Program-made: the position numbers and the translations under genes
The notes under the pieces: generated by a model
Seen by the model: only the letters and a program-made list of their open reading frames with translations
Databases searched by the model: none
What the model was told of the DNA's origin: nothing
Shown here: positions 50,338 to 60,096 of the stretch, one piece after another
How the letters are laid out: each line of letters starts with the position of its first letter
How positions within the stretch are numbered: the stretch's first letter is position 1
NCBI RefSeq assembly: GCF_002080045.1
Contig: NZ_MUIN01000002.1
Location: forward strand, 125,251 to 189,250
Direction: 5' to 3'
Length of the DNA stretch: 64,000 bases
From: Pseudomonas sp. Bc-h
GTDB taxonomy: Bacteria; Pseudomonadota; Gammaproteobacteria; Pseudomonadales; Pseudomonadaceae

Positions 50338-51999
50338 ATGAAAGAGATGACCAACCGGGGTCGCTGCGCGCTGACCCATGGTGCTATCACGCTGTTGGTG
50401 CTGGGATGCGGACAGTCTGCGTTGGCCGCTTCCTTTGACCTGCCGAACCCTGACTACCGCCTGCGCTGGGACAATACGCTGCGCTATAACCTGGGCATGC
50501 GTACCGATGGGCAGAACGGTCGCATCATGAACACCCCCAACTACGATGAGTCCGACGGCAAGTTTGATCGGGGCGATGTTGTGACAAATCGCCTGGATGT
50601 GTTAACCGAAATCGACTTCTCTTACCTGAACGACTGGGGCGCGCGTCTCAGCGCGGCCGGTTGGTACGACCAGGCTTATCACGACGACGACGTCAAAAGT
50701 AACGTCGCCGGCTACGCCACCAGCTATCAAAACGATCATTACAGCGGCGAAGTGAAGCGCTATGTGCGCGGGCCGTCCGGCGAGATCCTCGACGCCTTTG
50801 TCTGGCGCAACTTCAACATTGGCGACACCCCGGTCAACGTAAAGGCAGGCCGTCACACCAACTACTGGGGTGAAGGCCTGTTGTTCGGTGCTCATGCGGT
50901 TTCCTATTCCCAGGCGCCGAGCGACGGCGTGAAGGCCGCGACCAGTCCAGGTATCGAAACCAAGGAAGTGTTCCTGCCGGTCGGCCAGGTTTCCGCCAAG
51001 GCCCAGGTCTCGGATCGGTTGTCTGTGGCGGGGCAGTACTTCTATGAGTGGGAGCCGACCCGCATCCCATACGGCGGCACCTACTTCGGTGGGGCAGACC
51101 CCCTGTTCGAAGGGCCTGACCGCCTGCCTCTGGCAGCCAATGGCGCGGTGTTTCAGCGTCAGAATTCGCGCTTCGGGCGTGACGGGCACAACTGGGGTGT
51201 GATGGCCAAGCTCAACGTAGAAGAGCTGGAATCTACGTTCGGCGCTTACTACCGTGAGTTCGACGACTACCAGCCGTGGCTCGCTCCGCAGGTTAAAGCA
51301 GCCTCAGGTCTGTACCGGGTGGTTTATCCACGCGGGGTCAAACTGGCCGGTCTGAGCTTCTCCCGGGTGATCGATACAGTGGCAGTCGGCAGTGAACTGT
51401 CCTACCGCATGAATGGCGCACTCAATGCCACTGGCGTAAGCGCCGTGGACAACGAAGGCCCACGCGGCGACACCTTGCACTTCATCGCTAACGCCGTGTA
51501 TGGCGTGCCGCGTAACTTCATTTCCGATAACGGCACGCTGGTAGGCGAATTCGCTTACAGCCATCTGCTGCGCGTGACCGAACACGATGAGTTGTACAAA
51601 GGTGTCGGCAACGCCGCCTGTACCAATGCCCGCACGCCGACCATCGCAGGTTCGGGTAGTGAATCGGACGGTTGCTCGTCGAAGAACTACTACGCCGTAG
51701 CTGTCAACTACACCCCGCAATACCTCTCTATCTTCCCGTCGTGGGACCTGGATGTGCCGCTGACCGTCAACTACGGCTTGCATGGCAACGCCCCGACAGC
51801 AGGTGGTGGTAACGAAGGCGCGCTGTCCTATTCGGTCGGCGTGAAATTCACCTACGCGCAACTGTATGAGTTTGGCCTGCGTTATGCAGACACCGACGCG
51901 CGCTCGAAAAACCTGGCCAATGGCACGGTCGCCGGTAACGGTAACGTCGGCGGCACCGACCGCGGCTGGCTCGCTTTCACGTTCAAGACCTCATTCTGA
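50338..51999 (+). CDS. DUF1302 outer-membrane protein
   Basis: A 553-aa exported protein. The signal peptide is at about 1-31 (GAITLLVLGCGQSALAA). The mature part starts DLPNPDYRLRWDNTLRYNLG, typical of DUF1302, and shows alternating aromatic/polar strands ending in GWLAFTFKTSF with a C-terminal Phe, as in outer-membrane beta-barrels. Family members are regularly encoded with DUF1329 proteins in clusters for hydrophobic carbon sources and may form a channel or a lipid-handling barrel. It begins a row of four co-directional envelope genes. Confidence 0.88.
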   Translation: MKEMTNRGRCALTHGAITLLVLGCGQSALAASFDLPNPDYRLRWDNTLRYNLGMRTDGQNGRIMNTPNYDESDGKFDRGDVVTNRLDVLTEIDFSYLNDWGARLSAAGWYDQAYHDDDVKSNVAGYATSYQNDHYSGEVKRYVRGPSGEILDAFVWRNFNIGDTPVNVKAGRHTNYWGEGLLFGAHAVSYSQAPSDGVKAATSPGIETKEVFLPVGQVSAKAQVSDRLSVAGQYFYEWEPTRIPYGGTYFGGADPLFEGPDRLPLAANGAVFQRQNSRFGRDGHNWGVMAKLNVEELESTFGAYYREFDDYQPWLAPQVKAASGLYRVVYPRGVKLAGLSFSRVIDTVAVGSELSYRMNGALNATGVSAVDNEGPRGDTLHFIANAVYGVPRNFISDNGTLVGEFAYSHLLRVTEHDELYKGVGNAACTNARTPTIAGSGSESDGCSSKNYYAVAVNYTPQYLSIFPSWDLDVPLTVNYGLHGNAPTAGGGNEGALSYSVGVKFTYAQLYEFGLRYADTDARSKNLANGTVAGNGNVGGTDRGWLAFTFKTSF

Positions 52000-52029
52000 C
52001 AAGTCCAATAAGAATCGGAGTAAGTGTGT

Positions 52030-53394
52030 ATGAAACGACAACTTGCCTTATCCCTTGTGCTGACGGGATTCGCCACATGCAGCATGGCTGCGGTTCCCGC
52101 CAATGAAGCCGCGGAAATCGGTAAGACCCTGACGCCGTTCGGTGCCATTGCGGCGGGCAACGCCGATGGCAGCATTCCGGCCTATACCGGTGGTTTGACC
52201 AGCATTCCGGCAGGTTTCAAACCGGACAGTGGCTTCTGGGTAGATCCATTCAAGGACGAGAAGCCACTGTTTCGAATCGACTCGAAAAACGTCGACAAGT
52301 ACGCCGACAAACTCAGCGAAGGTCAAAAGACGCTGCTGAAGAAATACCCCGATTACTATCTGGATATCTACCCGACTCACCGCACCACTGCCTATCCAAA
52401 AGCGGTGCTGGACGCCACTGCGCGCAATGCCACTGCTTGTCAGATCCAGAAGGACGGCCTGGCGGTCGATCCCGCGTGCCGTGGCGGTCTTCCGTTCCCC
52501 ATTCCCAAGACCGGCAACGAAGTCATGTGGAACCAGCAGGTTCGCTACAAGATCGGCACGGGTTACTCGACCACGTCTTCATCCAACAGCTGGGTGGTCG
52601 ACGCCAACGGCTCCATCACCAAGACCGCAGAGCAGGCCACGTTCGAGGAAACGCCGTACTACCAAGTCAACCAGGCGGACCGCGACCCGTTGATGTATGC
52701 CCGGGTGTTCTCGCGAAACGACTACCCGGCTCGCCGCTCCGGGGAAGTGGTGATGCTTCAGGACTTCCTCGATCCGGGGTCCAAGGCCCGCCGTTCCTAT
52801 AGCTATTCGCCAGGCCAGCGTCGGGTAAAACTGGCCCCGGAATTCAACTTCGACACACCGGTAGCCAGCCAGGGCGGCGTTACCCTGTTCGACGAACTGC
52901 AGATGTTCTCCGGCAGCCAGGACCGCTTCGATTACAAGCTGGTCGGCCGCAAGGAAATGTACATCCCGTACAACGCTTACAAGTTCTACTTCACGGCAAA
53001 ACAGGACGATCAATTCAAGCCGCATTTTGCCAATCCGGAGAATGAGCGCTGGGAGCTGCATCGGGTCTGGGTGGTCGAAGCCACGCTCAAGCCAGGCATG
53101 CGCCATGTCTATGGCAAGCGCACTTACTACCTCGATGAAGACACTTATGGCGTAGGTCTGTACGACGCGTGGGACAAGAGCGGAAGCCTGTATCGCGCGA
53201 TCTTCCTCAGTGGCGTTCAGCTCTACGACAAGACCATCCCGTACAACGTCAAGAACGTCGTCTATGACTTCAACAAAGGCATGTACGCATTGCTCAACGA
53301 CGGTCTGAAAGGCGGTTACAAGTTCGTCGACAAGCCGCTGAACGAGCGCGACATGAACATGGAAGCCGTGGTTGCTCGGGTTACGCAGCGCTGA
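52030..53394 (+). CDS. DUF1329 exported protein
   Basis: A 454-aa exported protein of the DUF1329 family, related in fold to LolB/LppX-like lipid-binding proteins. The signal peptide is at about 1-21 (LALSLVLTGFATCSMAAVPA). Characteristic segments are TPFGAIAAGNADGSIPAYTG, LPFPIPKTGNEVMWN, YYLDEDTYGVGLYDAWDKSG and a late YAL/NDGLKGG-type tail. CGGAG precedes the ATG at 52030. It is the partner of the DUF1302 barrel 30 bp upstream; I infer a periplasmic carrier for the hydrophobic substrate. Confidence 0.9.
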   Translation: MKRQLALSLVLTGFATCSMAAVPANEAAEIGKTLTPFGAIAAGNADGSIPAYTGGLTSIPAGFKPDSGFWVDPFKDEKPLFRIDSKNVDKYADKLSEGQKTLLKKYPDYYLDIYPTHRTTAYPKAVLDATARNATACQIQKDGLAVDPACRGGLPFPIPKTGNEVMWNQQVRYKIGTGYSTTSSSNSWVVDANGSITKTAEQATFEETPYYQVNQADRDPLMYARVFSRNDYPARRSGEVVMLQDFLDPGSKARRSYSYSPGQRRVKLAPEFNFDTPVASQGGVTLFDELQMFSGSQDRFDYKLVGRKEMYIPYNAYKFYFTAKQDDQFKPHFANPENERWELHRVWVVEATLKPGMRHVYGKRTYYLDEDTYGVGLYDAWDKSGSLYRAIFLSGVQLYDKTIPYNVKNVVYDFNKGMYALLNDGLKGGYKFVDKPLNERDMNMEAVVARVTQR

Positions 53395-53518
53395 GAAACA
53401 GACGGTTCTGCCATGAAAGCCAGCCCGGGTGCGTTTCACTCTCCCGGGTCTTTCGATCGAGCCGTTGAGCAATGCCATCGGGCGACCATTCAAGGTCGTC
53501 CGCATGAGGACAATAATA

Positions 53519-54679
53519 ATGATCAGCCGTGAACCTCTTAACCATCGCAACCTGTCGCGGGCCGGAGCAAAACCGGCGCTTGCGTGTTTCACCGCTGTTC
53601 GAACTTGCCTGATGACAGCCTGTTTGATGGCGGCCACGCACTCGGTACTTGCGGCTTCGACCAGCACGGTCAGCGAGGTGCTGGATGCTGCGGCACAGTC
53701 GGTCGACGAGCGTTTGTCGGTGCCAGTGCTGTCAGTGGCCAGAGTTGGCGATGCGCTCATTGCAGTTGGTCCCCATGGAGTCATACAGCGCTCCATCGAC
53801 GGTGGCCAGAGCTGGAAGCAAATGCCGAGTCCTGTCTCCAGCGATCTGGTGCAAGTGCGCTTCGTCGATGATCGCAATGGCTGGATCGTTGGTCATGATT
53901 CGCTGGTGATGCACAGCAGTGATGGCGGCCAGAACTGGAAGGTCCAGCTGGACGGCCGTAGTTTGCTCAAGCTGTTGAACGACTACTACCAACCGCTTGC
54001 CGACAAAGGCGATGACGAAGCCGCCAGGGTGCTCAACGAAACCGCTACCGCCAGTAGCAGTAGCGCAACGCCGGGAGTCCTCGCAGCACCTTTGCTCGAT
54101 GTACTGTTCGATGACCACGGCAATGGCTTCGTGGTCGGTGCTTTCGGCATGGTGCTGCACAGCACTGACAATGGCGCTCATTGGCAACCCTGGGTGGAGC
54201 GAAGCGACAACGACCCGCGCATGCACCTCTATGGCCTCGCGCAACGCAACGGCGTTTTTTACATCAGCGGTGAACAGGGTCTGCTGCTCAAGCAAGACGT
54301 CGCCGCAGAGCGATTCACCCATGTCGAGCTGCCGTATGCCGGCACTCTGTTCGGCGTGGCTGCGCTGGACGACCTGCTTCTGGTTCATGGTTTGCGCGGC
54401 AACTTGTACGCCAGTCGTGACGACGGCCAGCAATGGCAGAAGATCGAGACCGGTATCACCTCAAGCCTGGTGAGCATCGTCAAGCAGGGCGATCGATGGC
54501 TGGTGGTCGGGCAGGGCGGTGAACTCGCGAGCCTCGATCGCAAGGCACTCACAACTGGCAAGTTGCGCGCCGCCAAGGGCGGTGAGGTCTACGGCGCCAG
54601 CGACAGCGGCAAACCGGGGGCGCTGGTGGTGTCGCGCTTTTCGGGCGCCAGGGTCGTGGAAATCGCTACGGCAGAGTGA
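53519..54679 (+). CDS. YCF48-like/BNR-repeat exported protein
   Basis: A 386-aa protein with a signal peptide (CLMTACLMAATHSVLAAST) and a beta-propeller of the YCF48/HCF136 type. Four Asp-box motifs are visible: SIDGGQSWKQM, SSDGGQNWKV, STDNGAHWQPW and SRDDGQQWQKI. The ATG at 53519 has AGGA upstream. Members of this group sit with MMPL proteins and DUF1302/DUF1329 genes and are thought to act as assembly or accessory factors. It lies between the DUF1329 and MMPL genes in one direction. Confidence 0.88.
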   Translation: MISREPLNHRNLSRAGAKPALACFTAVRTCLMTACLMAATHSVLAASTSTVSEVLDAAAQSVDERLSVPVLSVARVGDALIAVGPHGVIQRSIDGGQSWKQMPSPVSSDLVQVRFVDDRNGWIVGHDSLVMHSSDGGQNWKVQLDGRSLLKLLNDYYQPLADKGDDEAARVLNETATASSSSATPGVLAAPLLDVLFDDHGNGFVVGAFGMVLHSTDNGAHWQPWVERSDNDPRMHLYGLAQRNGVFYISGEQGLLLKQDVAAERFTHVELPYAGTLFGVAALDDLLLVHGLRGNLYASRDDGQQWQKIETGITSSLVSIVKQGDRWLVVGQGGELASLDRKALTTGKLRAAKGGEVYGASDSGKPGALVVSRFSGARVVEIATAE

Positions 54680-54748
54680 GTCTGGCAACGCATTGCAATT
54701 GCAACGACAGCTGTCTGGCTGGCAAGCATCTTCAACGGGAACGCAGCG

Positions 54749-57256
54749 ATGGTAGAGCAAAAGTACAACAGCGGAATGCCGGTGATCGCAGATCTCAAGG
54801 ACTTCGACATGAAGTCCGGCGGGCTGCTGGAACGGGTCATCTTCAATAACCGTATTCCGGTCATCATCGCCTGCGTGCTGGCGACACTGATTCTCGGGTT
54901 CTTTGCGACCCGACTGCAGGTCAACGCCAGCTTTGAAAAAATGATTCCCAGCGCCAGCCCCTATATCAAGAACTACCTGACCTATAAGAGCGAACTCCCA
55001 GGCCTTGGCAACACGATCCGGATCGTCGTCGAGAACAAGACCGGCGACATCTACGACCCTGAGTATCTCCAGGCGCTGCAGAAGGTCAACGACACGCTGT
55101 TCCTGATTCCCGGCGTCGATCGTTCATGGATGAAATCCCTGTGGATGCCCATCGTTCGCTGGAAAGAAGTCACCGAGGAAGGCATCGAAGGCGGTGCCGT
55201 GATGCCGGCCGACTACAATGGCAGCGCGGCCTCCATCGACAAGCTGCGCCAGAACATTGCGCGGGCGAACATCATTGGCAACCTGGTGGCCAACAACAGC
55301 CAGTCGAGCATGATCGTCGCCCCTTTGCTCGAGACCAACCCGCAGACTGGCGGGCCGTTGAATTACGGCGAATTCTCGACGCAGCTTGAGAGCCAGATCC
55401 GCTCGCTGCAAAGCGACAAGATCGGCATTCACATCGTCGGGTTCAGCAAGCTGGTCGGTGACCTGATCGATGGCCTGTACGCGGTGATGATGTTCTTTGG
55501 TGTGTCGGTGGTCATCGCTGCACTGTTTGTCTATCTCTACACCCGCTGCCTGCGCAGTACGCTGTTGCTGGTGGGCGTAGCGATCGCCGGGGTGATCTGG
55601 CTGCTGGGCCTGATGGAATTGCTGGGGTATTCGCTGGACCCGTATTCGATTCTGGTGCCATTCCTGATCTTCGCCATCGGCCTGTCACACGGCACGCAGA
55701 AGATGAACGGCATTCTTCAGGACATCGGTCGTGGCACCCACAAATACATCGCCGCGCGTTATACCTTCCGCCGCCTGTTCCTGACCGGCCTGACCGCGCT
55801 GTTGACCAACATCGTCGGCTTTGCAGTGCTGGTCATCATCGATATTCCGGTGATTCGTGACCTGGCGCTGACCACCAGCATCGGCGTCGCGGTGCTGATC
55901 TTCACCAAATTGCTGCTGATCCCCGTTGCGCTGTCCTACCTGGGCGTCAGCCAACGCGCCGCGCGCATCGCCATTGAGAAAGACCGCGCCGGTGAAGCGA
56001 ACAAAGGTGTGTTGGGCAGAATCTGGCGCGGGCTCGACCGCTTCACCGAGCGTCGCTGGGCGACCCTGGTCATCGCGGTATCGCTGCTGGTCACGGCAGG
56101 TGGCAGCGCGGTGATGATGCATCTGAAGGTGGGTGACCTCGACCCGGGGGCGCCGGAGCTGCGACCGGATTCACGCTACAACCAGGACAGCGCCTTCATT
56201 TCGAAAAACTATGGGCTCTCCAACGACCAGTTCGTGGTGATCATGACCACGCCCGAGGACAGTTGTCGCCTTTACCCGGCCCTGCAGGCCATGGATCGCC
56301 TGGCCTGGCGTTTGCGGCAGACTCCAGGAGTGCAAACCACAAGCTCGTTGCCTGAGGCCGTGCGCTTCATCACCTCGGGCATGGCCGAAGGCAGTGGCAA
56401 ATGGCTCACCATCAGCCGTGACCAGGCGATTACCAACGCCTCTGTGGACGCGGCGATGATTTCGCAGCCTGGCATCACCAACCAGAAGTGCTCGGTAACG
56501 CCGCTGATTGCCTATCTGGCGGATCACAAGGCAGACACCCTCAACCGGGTGCTCACCGTGGCGCAGGAATTCGCCGATCAGAGCAAAGCGTCCGGCGTTG
56601 GCGATCAGCCGCTGTTTCTGCTGGCGGCGGGCAATGCGGGCATCGAGGCAGCGACCAATATCGAAGTCGAGAAAGGCATCGTCACCATGTATTTCGCGGT
56701 GTATGGCGCCACGGCGCTGCTGTGCCTTCTGACCTTCCGCAGTTGGCGGGCAACGCTGGTGGCGCTGATTCCGCTGGTGATGACCACGATCATCTGCAAG
56801 GCCCTGATGGTCTGGCTGGGCATCGGCCTGAAAGTCGCGACGTTGCCGGTGATCGCCGTCGGAGTAGGGGTCGGTGTCGACTACGCGCTGTATCTGTTGA
56901 GCGTTCAACTGGCGGTTCAACAGCGCGGTGGTTCGCTGGCCACGGCCTATCGCCGTTCGCTTGACTTCACCGGCCGCGTGGTCGCGTTGATCGGCCTGAC
57001 CATGGCGGCGGGCGTCATTACCTGGGCCTGGTCGCCGATCAAGTTCCAGGCGGACATGGGCATCCTTCTGACCTTCATGTTCCTGTGGAACATGCTGGGT
57101 GCGCTGGTCCTGATTCCAGCACTGTCCCATTACCTGCTCAATCCCGGAGCCGGCAACGACGCCGAGCTCCAGCAGAGCGATGCCTTCGACGCTGCACAGC
57201 CGCTATTGCCCAAGGACCGTCCCAGGGCATCTTCAACCGCTGTCGTCGCTCACTGA
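54749..57256 (+). CDS. RND/MMPL-family transporter
   Basis: An 835-aa membrane protein with an MMPL/RND layout: one N-terminal helix (IPVIIACVLATLILGFFA), a large periplasmic loop, five helices with a sterol-sensing-like core (VVIAALFVYLYT to LLLIPVALSYLG), a second helix-loop half (WATLVIAVSLLVTAGGSAVM), and a final set with GVGVGVDYALYLLSVQLAVQ. No TolC-type or membrane-fusion partner is present. HpnN/MmpL relatives move lipids and hydrophobic compounds. Fourth gene of the envelope module. Confidence 0.92.
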   Translation: MVEQKYNSGMPVIADLKDFDMKSGGLLERVIFNNRIPVIIACVLATLILGFFATRLQVNASFEKMIPSASPYIKNYLTYKSELPGLGNTIRIVVENKTGDIYDPEYLQALQKVNDTLFLIPGVDRSWMKSLWMPIVRWKEVTEEGIEGGAVMPADYNGSAASIDKLRQNIARANIIGNLVANNSQSSMIVAPLLETNPQTGGPLNYGEFSTQLESQIRSLQSDKIGIHIVGFSKLVGDLIDGLYAVMMFFGVSVVIAALFVYLYTRCLRSTLLLVGVAIAGVIWLLGLMELLGYSLDPYSILVPFLIFAIGLSHGTQKMNGILQDIGRGTHKYIAARYTFRRLFLTGLTALLTNIVGFAVLVIIDIPVIRDLALTTSIGVAVLIFTKLLLIPVALSYLGVSQRAARIAIEKDRAGEANKGVLGRIWRGLDRFTERRWATLVIAVSLLVTAGGSAVMMHLKVGDLDPGAPELRPDSRYNQDSAFISKNYGLSNDQFVVIMTTPEDSCRLYPALQAMDRLAWRLRQTPGVQTTSSLPEAVRFITSGMAEGSGKWLTISRDQAITNASVDAAMISQPGITNQKCSVTPLIAYLADHKADTLNRVLTVAQEFADQSKASGVGDQPLFLLAAGNAGIEAATNIEVEKGIVTMYFAVYGATALLCLLTFRSWRATLVALIPLVMTTIICKALMVWLGIGLKVATLPVIAVGVGVGVDYALYLLSVQLAVQQRGGSLATAYRRSLDFTGRVVALIGLTMAAGVITWAWSPIKFQADMGILLTFMFLWNMLGALVLIPALSHYLLNPGAGNDAELQQSDAFDAAQPLLPKDRPRASSTAVVAH

Positions 57257-57302
57257 GGCACCGTTGCCGCCACGAGGCTGACGCAGCCAATCCATAAAAA
57301 AA

Positions 57303-57320
57303 CCGCTGCATGGCCAGCGG
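57303..57320 (-). terminator. Hairpin with A-run after the MMPL gene
   Basis: CCGCTG-CATGGC-CAGCGG preceded by seven A on the plus strand. As an intrinsic terminator it would act on minus-strand transcripts, although no minus gene ends here. It may slow plus-strand transcription into the VOC gene. Confidence 0.3.
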
Positions 57321-57349
57321 GTACAGCAAGAAGCACAAGGGGAAAGGGT

Positions 57350-58315
57350 ATGTTTGAGTTGTTGATGAGTGCCGACATGATGGTGCCGGACCCGGATGCC
57401 ATGACCGAAAAACTGGTCGACAAGCTGGGTATCTACAAGCACGAGCGCTGGCGTCAGGCGTTCGACAACCATCCTTACATTGCGCACTTTCTGCGGGTGC
57501 ACAAGTCGCTGGCGGTGTCACCGACCCGTGTCGAGCCGCAATGGCACTTGGACAAGCCAAACCCCGGCGACCCGCTGTTCCATGATTTTCTGGAAAGCCT
57601 GAAAGAGTTTCAGGGCCATCATCGACCGATGATCACCCACTCCATTGTCCTGGCGACCCACGGCGACAAGTTCAATGCGCTGGTGGAGAAGCTGATGCGC
57701 AGGCGCTTGCCGTTTCGCATGGCCCAGCGTACCGACGAGATGCCGTTCGACCGTTTGTGGCTGGGTGTCACGCCGGAAAGACCGTACTACGAGCCGTCGG
57801 TGGACGGTGGCCTGTGCATTGAAATCATGCCCATGGAACCCTTGCAGATGCCACCCGAGACCTTCGCCGAGCCGCCTGTGCAGCCACGGGATCTCAAACC
57901 GGGCGACATGGTGCGGGTCACTGCGCGAGGCTATCTGGTACGCGATCTGGATGACACTCTGCGTCGCTGTTCCGCCAATCTGGACTGGGAGCCGAGTGGC
58001 CCGATCCAGACCCTGCATGACGAAGGTTACCGCCGCGCCCGCATGGGCTTCACGCTCGCCAACAGTGCGACCCTAGACATCATCGAGGCGACCCGTTGGG
58101 ACGGTGAGGCCGGGCTGTATCTCAACAGTTGGGGACCAGGTCCGTATTACATTCGCATCGGCGTAAACGGTCTGGAAGCCAAGGCTGAAGACCTGCGCGC
58201 TCGGGGAACGGCGTTCAAGTGGATCGAGTCCAGCGAAGCGGTCGGTGGCAAGCCGCTGATCCGCATCGATCCGAAGGAACTGGACGGCCAGTTGTTCGAG
58301 TTCGAGGAGTGCTGA
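57350..58315 (+). CDS. VOC-fold (glyoxalase-like) protein
   Basis: A 321-aa protein that appears to have two vicinal-oxygen-chelate half-domains, about 1-155 (FELLMSADMMVPDPDAMTEK) and 185-315 (VRVTARGYLVRDLDDTLRRC, ATRWDGEAGLYLNSWGPGPY). The second half ends with IRIDPKELDGQLFEFEE as in many VOC proteins, where the Glu is a metal ligand. AAGGGGAAAGG precedes the ATG. VOC enzymes include ring-cleavage dioxygenases, hydratases and isomerases; the role here is unknown. One base separates its stop from the hydratase gene. Confidence 0.75.
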   Translation: MFELLMSADMMVPDPDAMTEKLVDKLGIYKHERWRQAFDNHPYIAHFLRVHKSLAVSPTRVEPQWHLDKPNPGDPLFHDFLESLKEFQGHHRPMITHSIVLATHGDKFNALVEKLMRRRLPFRMAQRTDEMPFDRLWLGVTPERPYYEPSVDGGLCIEIMPMEPLQMPPETFAEPPVQPRDLKPGDMVRVTARGYLVRDLDDTLRRCSANLDWEPSGPIQTLHDEGYRRARMGFTLANSATLDIIEATRWDGEAGLYLNSWGPGPYYIRIGVNGLEAKAEDLRARGTAFKWIESSEAVGGKPLIRIDPKELDGQLFEFEEC

Positions 58316-58316
58316 G

Positions 58317-59138
58317 ATGACCGCCGAGCCTTCGCAGCAAGCAGTCAGGACTGTCATCAACGAAGCGGTATCGATCGAGCGGGAGGGGGCGGTGGGTTGG
58401 CTGGTGCTGACCCGGCCCGGACAAATCAACGCGATCAACGATCAGATTCGTCAGGGCGCCCCTCAAGGCCTCCGCCAACTTGAGGCCGACCCGCAGATCC
58501 GCGTCATCGTGATTCGTGGTGAAGGCGCACGCGGGTTCTGTGCCGGCGCCGATATCAAGGAAAGGCGTGGTGAGGAAACCGCGCTGCAAGTGCGCCAACG
58601 CCTGGAAGGCTCGCGCTGGATCGGTAGCCTGGACGGCATAGCCAAGCCGGTCATCGCCGCAATCCATGGATACTGCATGGGGGGTGGACTGGAATTGGCA
58701 CTGGCCTGCGACATCCGTTTCGCCGCGCCCGACGCTGTGTTTGCGTTGCCTGAAACCGGGTTGGGGCTGATACCCGGTGGCGGCGGCACACAGCGTCTTT
58801 CACGGGTCGTCGCGCCGGGCAGGGCTCTGGACATGCTGCTGACTGGCGACCGCATGAGCGCCCAGGAAGCCCGGGAGATCGGGCTGGTCAGTCGTCTTGC
58901 CGGTGACTCGGCGACTTTGCATGCCGAAGTGCTCGCTTTCGCTCAACGTATTGCCGCCAAGCCGCCCGCAGCGTCGGCCTCGGTCAAGCGCGCGGCGCGG
59001 GCGGCCCTCGAACTGGACCTCAAGCAAGGGCTGGATCTGGAGCTGGACCTGTTCGCACTGCTGGCGCCGAGCAAGGATGCCCGGGAAGCGGCAATGGCGT
59101 TCGCCGAACGCCGGGAACCGCGTTTTACCGGTGAATGA
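58317..59138 (+). CDS. Enoyl-CoA hydratase/isomerase family protein
   Basis: A 273-aa crotonase. Oxyanion-hole segments are GARGFCAGADIKER and GYCMGGGLELALACDI. Both hydratase glutamates are present, in GGGLELA and in LPETGLGLIPGGGGTQ, so it should be a true hydratase. Length is normal. It is coupled to the VOC gene. It probably hydrates the enoyl-CoA produced by the ACAD-type enzymes. Confidence 0.93.
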   Translation: MTAEPSQQAVRTVINEAVSIEREGAVGWLVLTRPGQINAINDQIRQGAPQGLRQLEADPQIRVIVIRGEGARGFCAGADIKERRGEETALQVRQRLEGSRWIGSLDGIAKPVIAAIHGYCMGGGLELALACDIRFAAPDAVFALPETGLGLIPGGGGTQRLSRVVAPGRALDMLLTGDRMSAQEAREIGLVSRLAGDSATLHAEVLAFAQRIAAKPPAASASVKRAARAALELDLKQGLDLELDLFALLAPSKDAREAAMAFAERREPRFTGE

Positions 59139-59167
59139 AAAGCTGATCAATGACAGGAAAGAAGATC

Positions 59168-59998
59168 ATGAGCACAGCAAGACTGGCAGAGCGGGTCGCC
59201 ATCGTTACCGGTGGTGGCAACGGATTGGGCGCTGAATGCGCGCGGGTATTGGCCAGCCAGGGCGCCCATGTGGTGGTCGTGGATATCGACAGCGATGCCG
59301 CACGCGAGGTCGCCGTTTCGGTGACCGCATCGGGCGTGCAGTCGTTGGCCGTCGCTTGCGATGTCTCCTCGGAGGAGCAAGTCAAGGACATGGTCGAGCA
59401 GGTCAAGTCGCGCTTCGGCCGCATCGACATTCTGCATAACAACGCAGCAGTGCTCAGCGTGGATCAGCGCCAGCGCGACCGCGACATCTGCAATCTCGAT
59501 ATGCAGGCTTGGGATCGTGCCATTGCCGTCAATCTGCGAGGCGCGGTGCTGTGCTCCAAGTACGCAATCGCGGTGATGCTGGAGCGTAAGGCCGGTTCGG
59601 TGATCTTCGCCACTTCGGGGCTGGGGATGCAGGGCGACATGTCCCTGACCGGCTATGCCTGTTCCAAGGCTGCGCTGATGATGCTGCCGCGCAGCATTGC
59701 CGCGCAGTACGGCAAGCAGGGCATCCGTGCCAACGCCGTGCAGATAGGCCTGGCCCCGGCAGACAACGCCCACGGCTCGATGCCGCCCGAACTGCTGGAC
59801 ATCATTCGCGACAACCACCTGACCCCGGAGCTGGGTACGCCTCGTCAGATCGCCGATGTGGTGGCGTTCCTGGCCAGCGATGAATCGTCGTTCATCACCG
59901 GCACCACGCTGGTGGCCGACGGTGGCTTCAGCAGCCATACCCCGTCATTGGTGGCGATGCGTGCGCTGTTCGAAAAAATGGGCCGTTCGGGGATGTAA
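59168..59998 (+). CDS. SDR family oxidoreductase
   Basis: A 276-aa classical SDR: TGGGNGLGAECARVLASQGA as cofactor site, NNAAVLS, and the catalytic TSGLGMQGDMSLTGYACSK with Ser, Tyr and Lys. The C-terminal FITGTTLVADGGFSSHTPSL is typical. I chose the ATG at 59168, with AGGAAAG ahead; another in-frame ATG lies at 59150. It lies 29 bp after the hydratase gene and would oxidise a hydroxy intermediate. Confidence 0.92.
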   Translation: MSTARLAERVAIVTGGGNGLGAECARVLASQGAHVVVVDIDSDAAREVAVSVTASGVQSLAVACDVSSEEQVKDMVEQVKSRFGRIDILHNNAAVLSVDQRQRDRDICNLDMQAWDRAIAVNLRGAVLCSKYAIAVMLERKAGSVIFATSGLGMQGDMSLTGYACSKAALMMLPRSIAAQYGKQGIRANAVQIGLAPADNAHGSMPPELLDIIRDNHLTPELGTPRQIADVVAFLASDESSFITGTTLVADGGFSSHTPSLVAMRALFEKMGRSGM

Positions 59999-60096
59999 CG
60001 CCCGCTCCACTCTTCTTGCCTTCCTGCCCACGCACCGGCACGACCCGGTGCGGTGTCGGCGTGTGGGCCACTGATGCAGGTTGAAAAGGATTCGAG

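Noticed and set aside
52579-53877. 432-aa open frame on the minus strand
   Set aside because: Antisense to the DUF1329 and YCF48-like genes, spanning both; no ribosome-binding site or domain. High GC produces long antisense frames.
56171-57130. 319-aa minus-strand frame
   Set aside because: Antisense to the MMPL gene; Gln/His/Arg-rich composition typical of a shadow.
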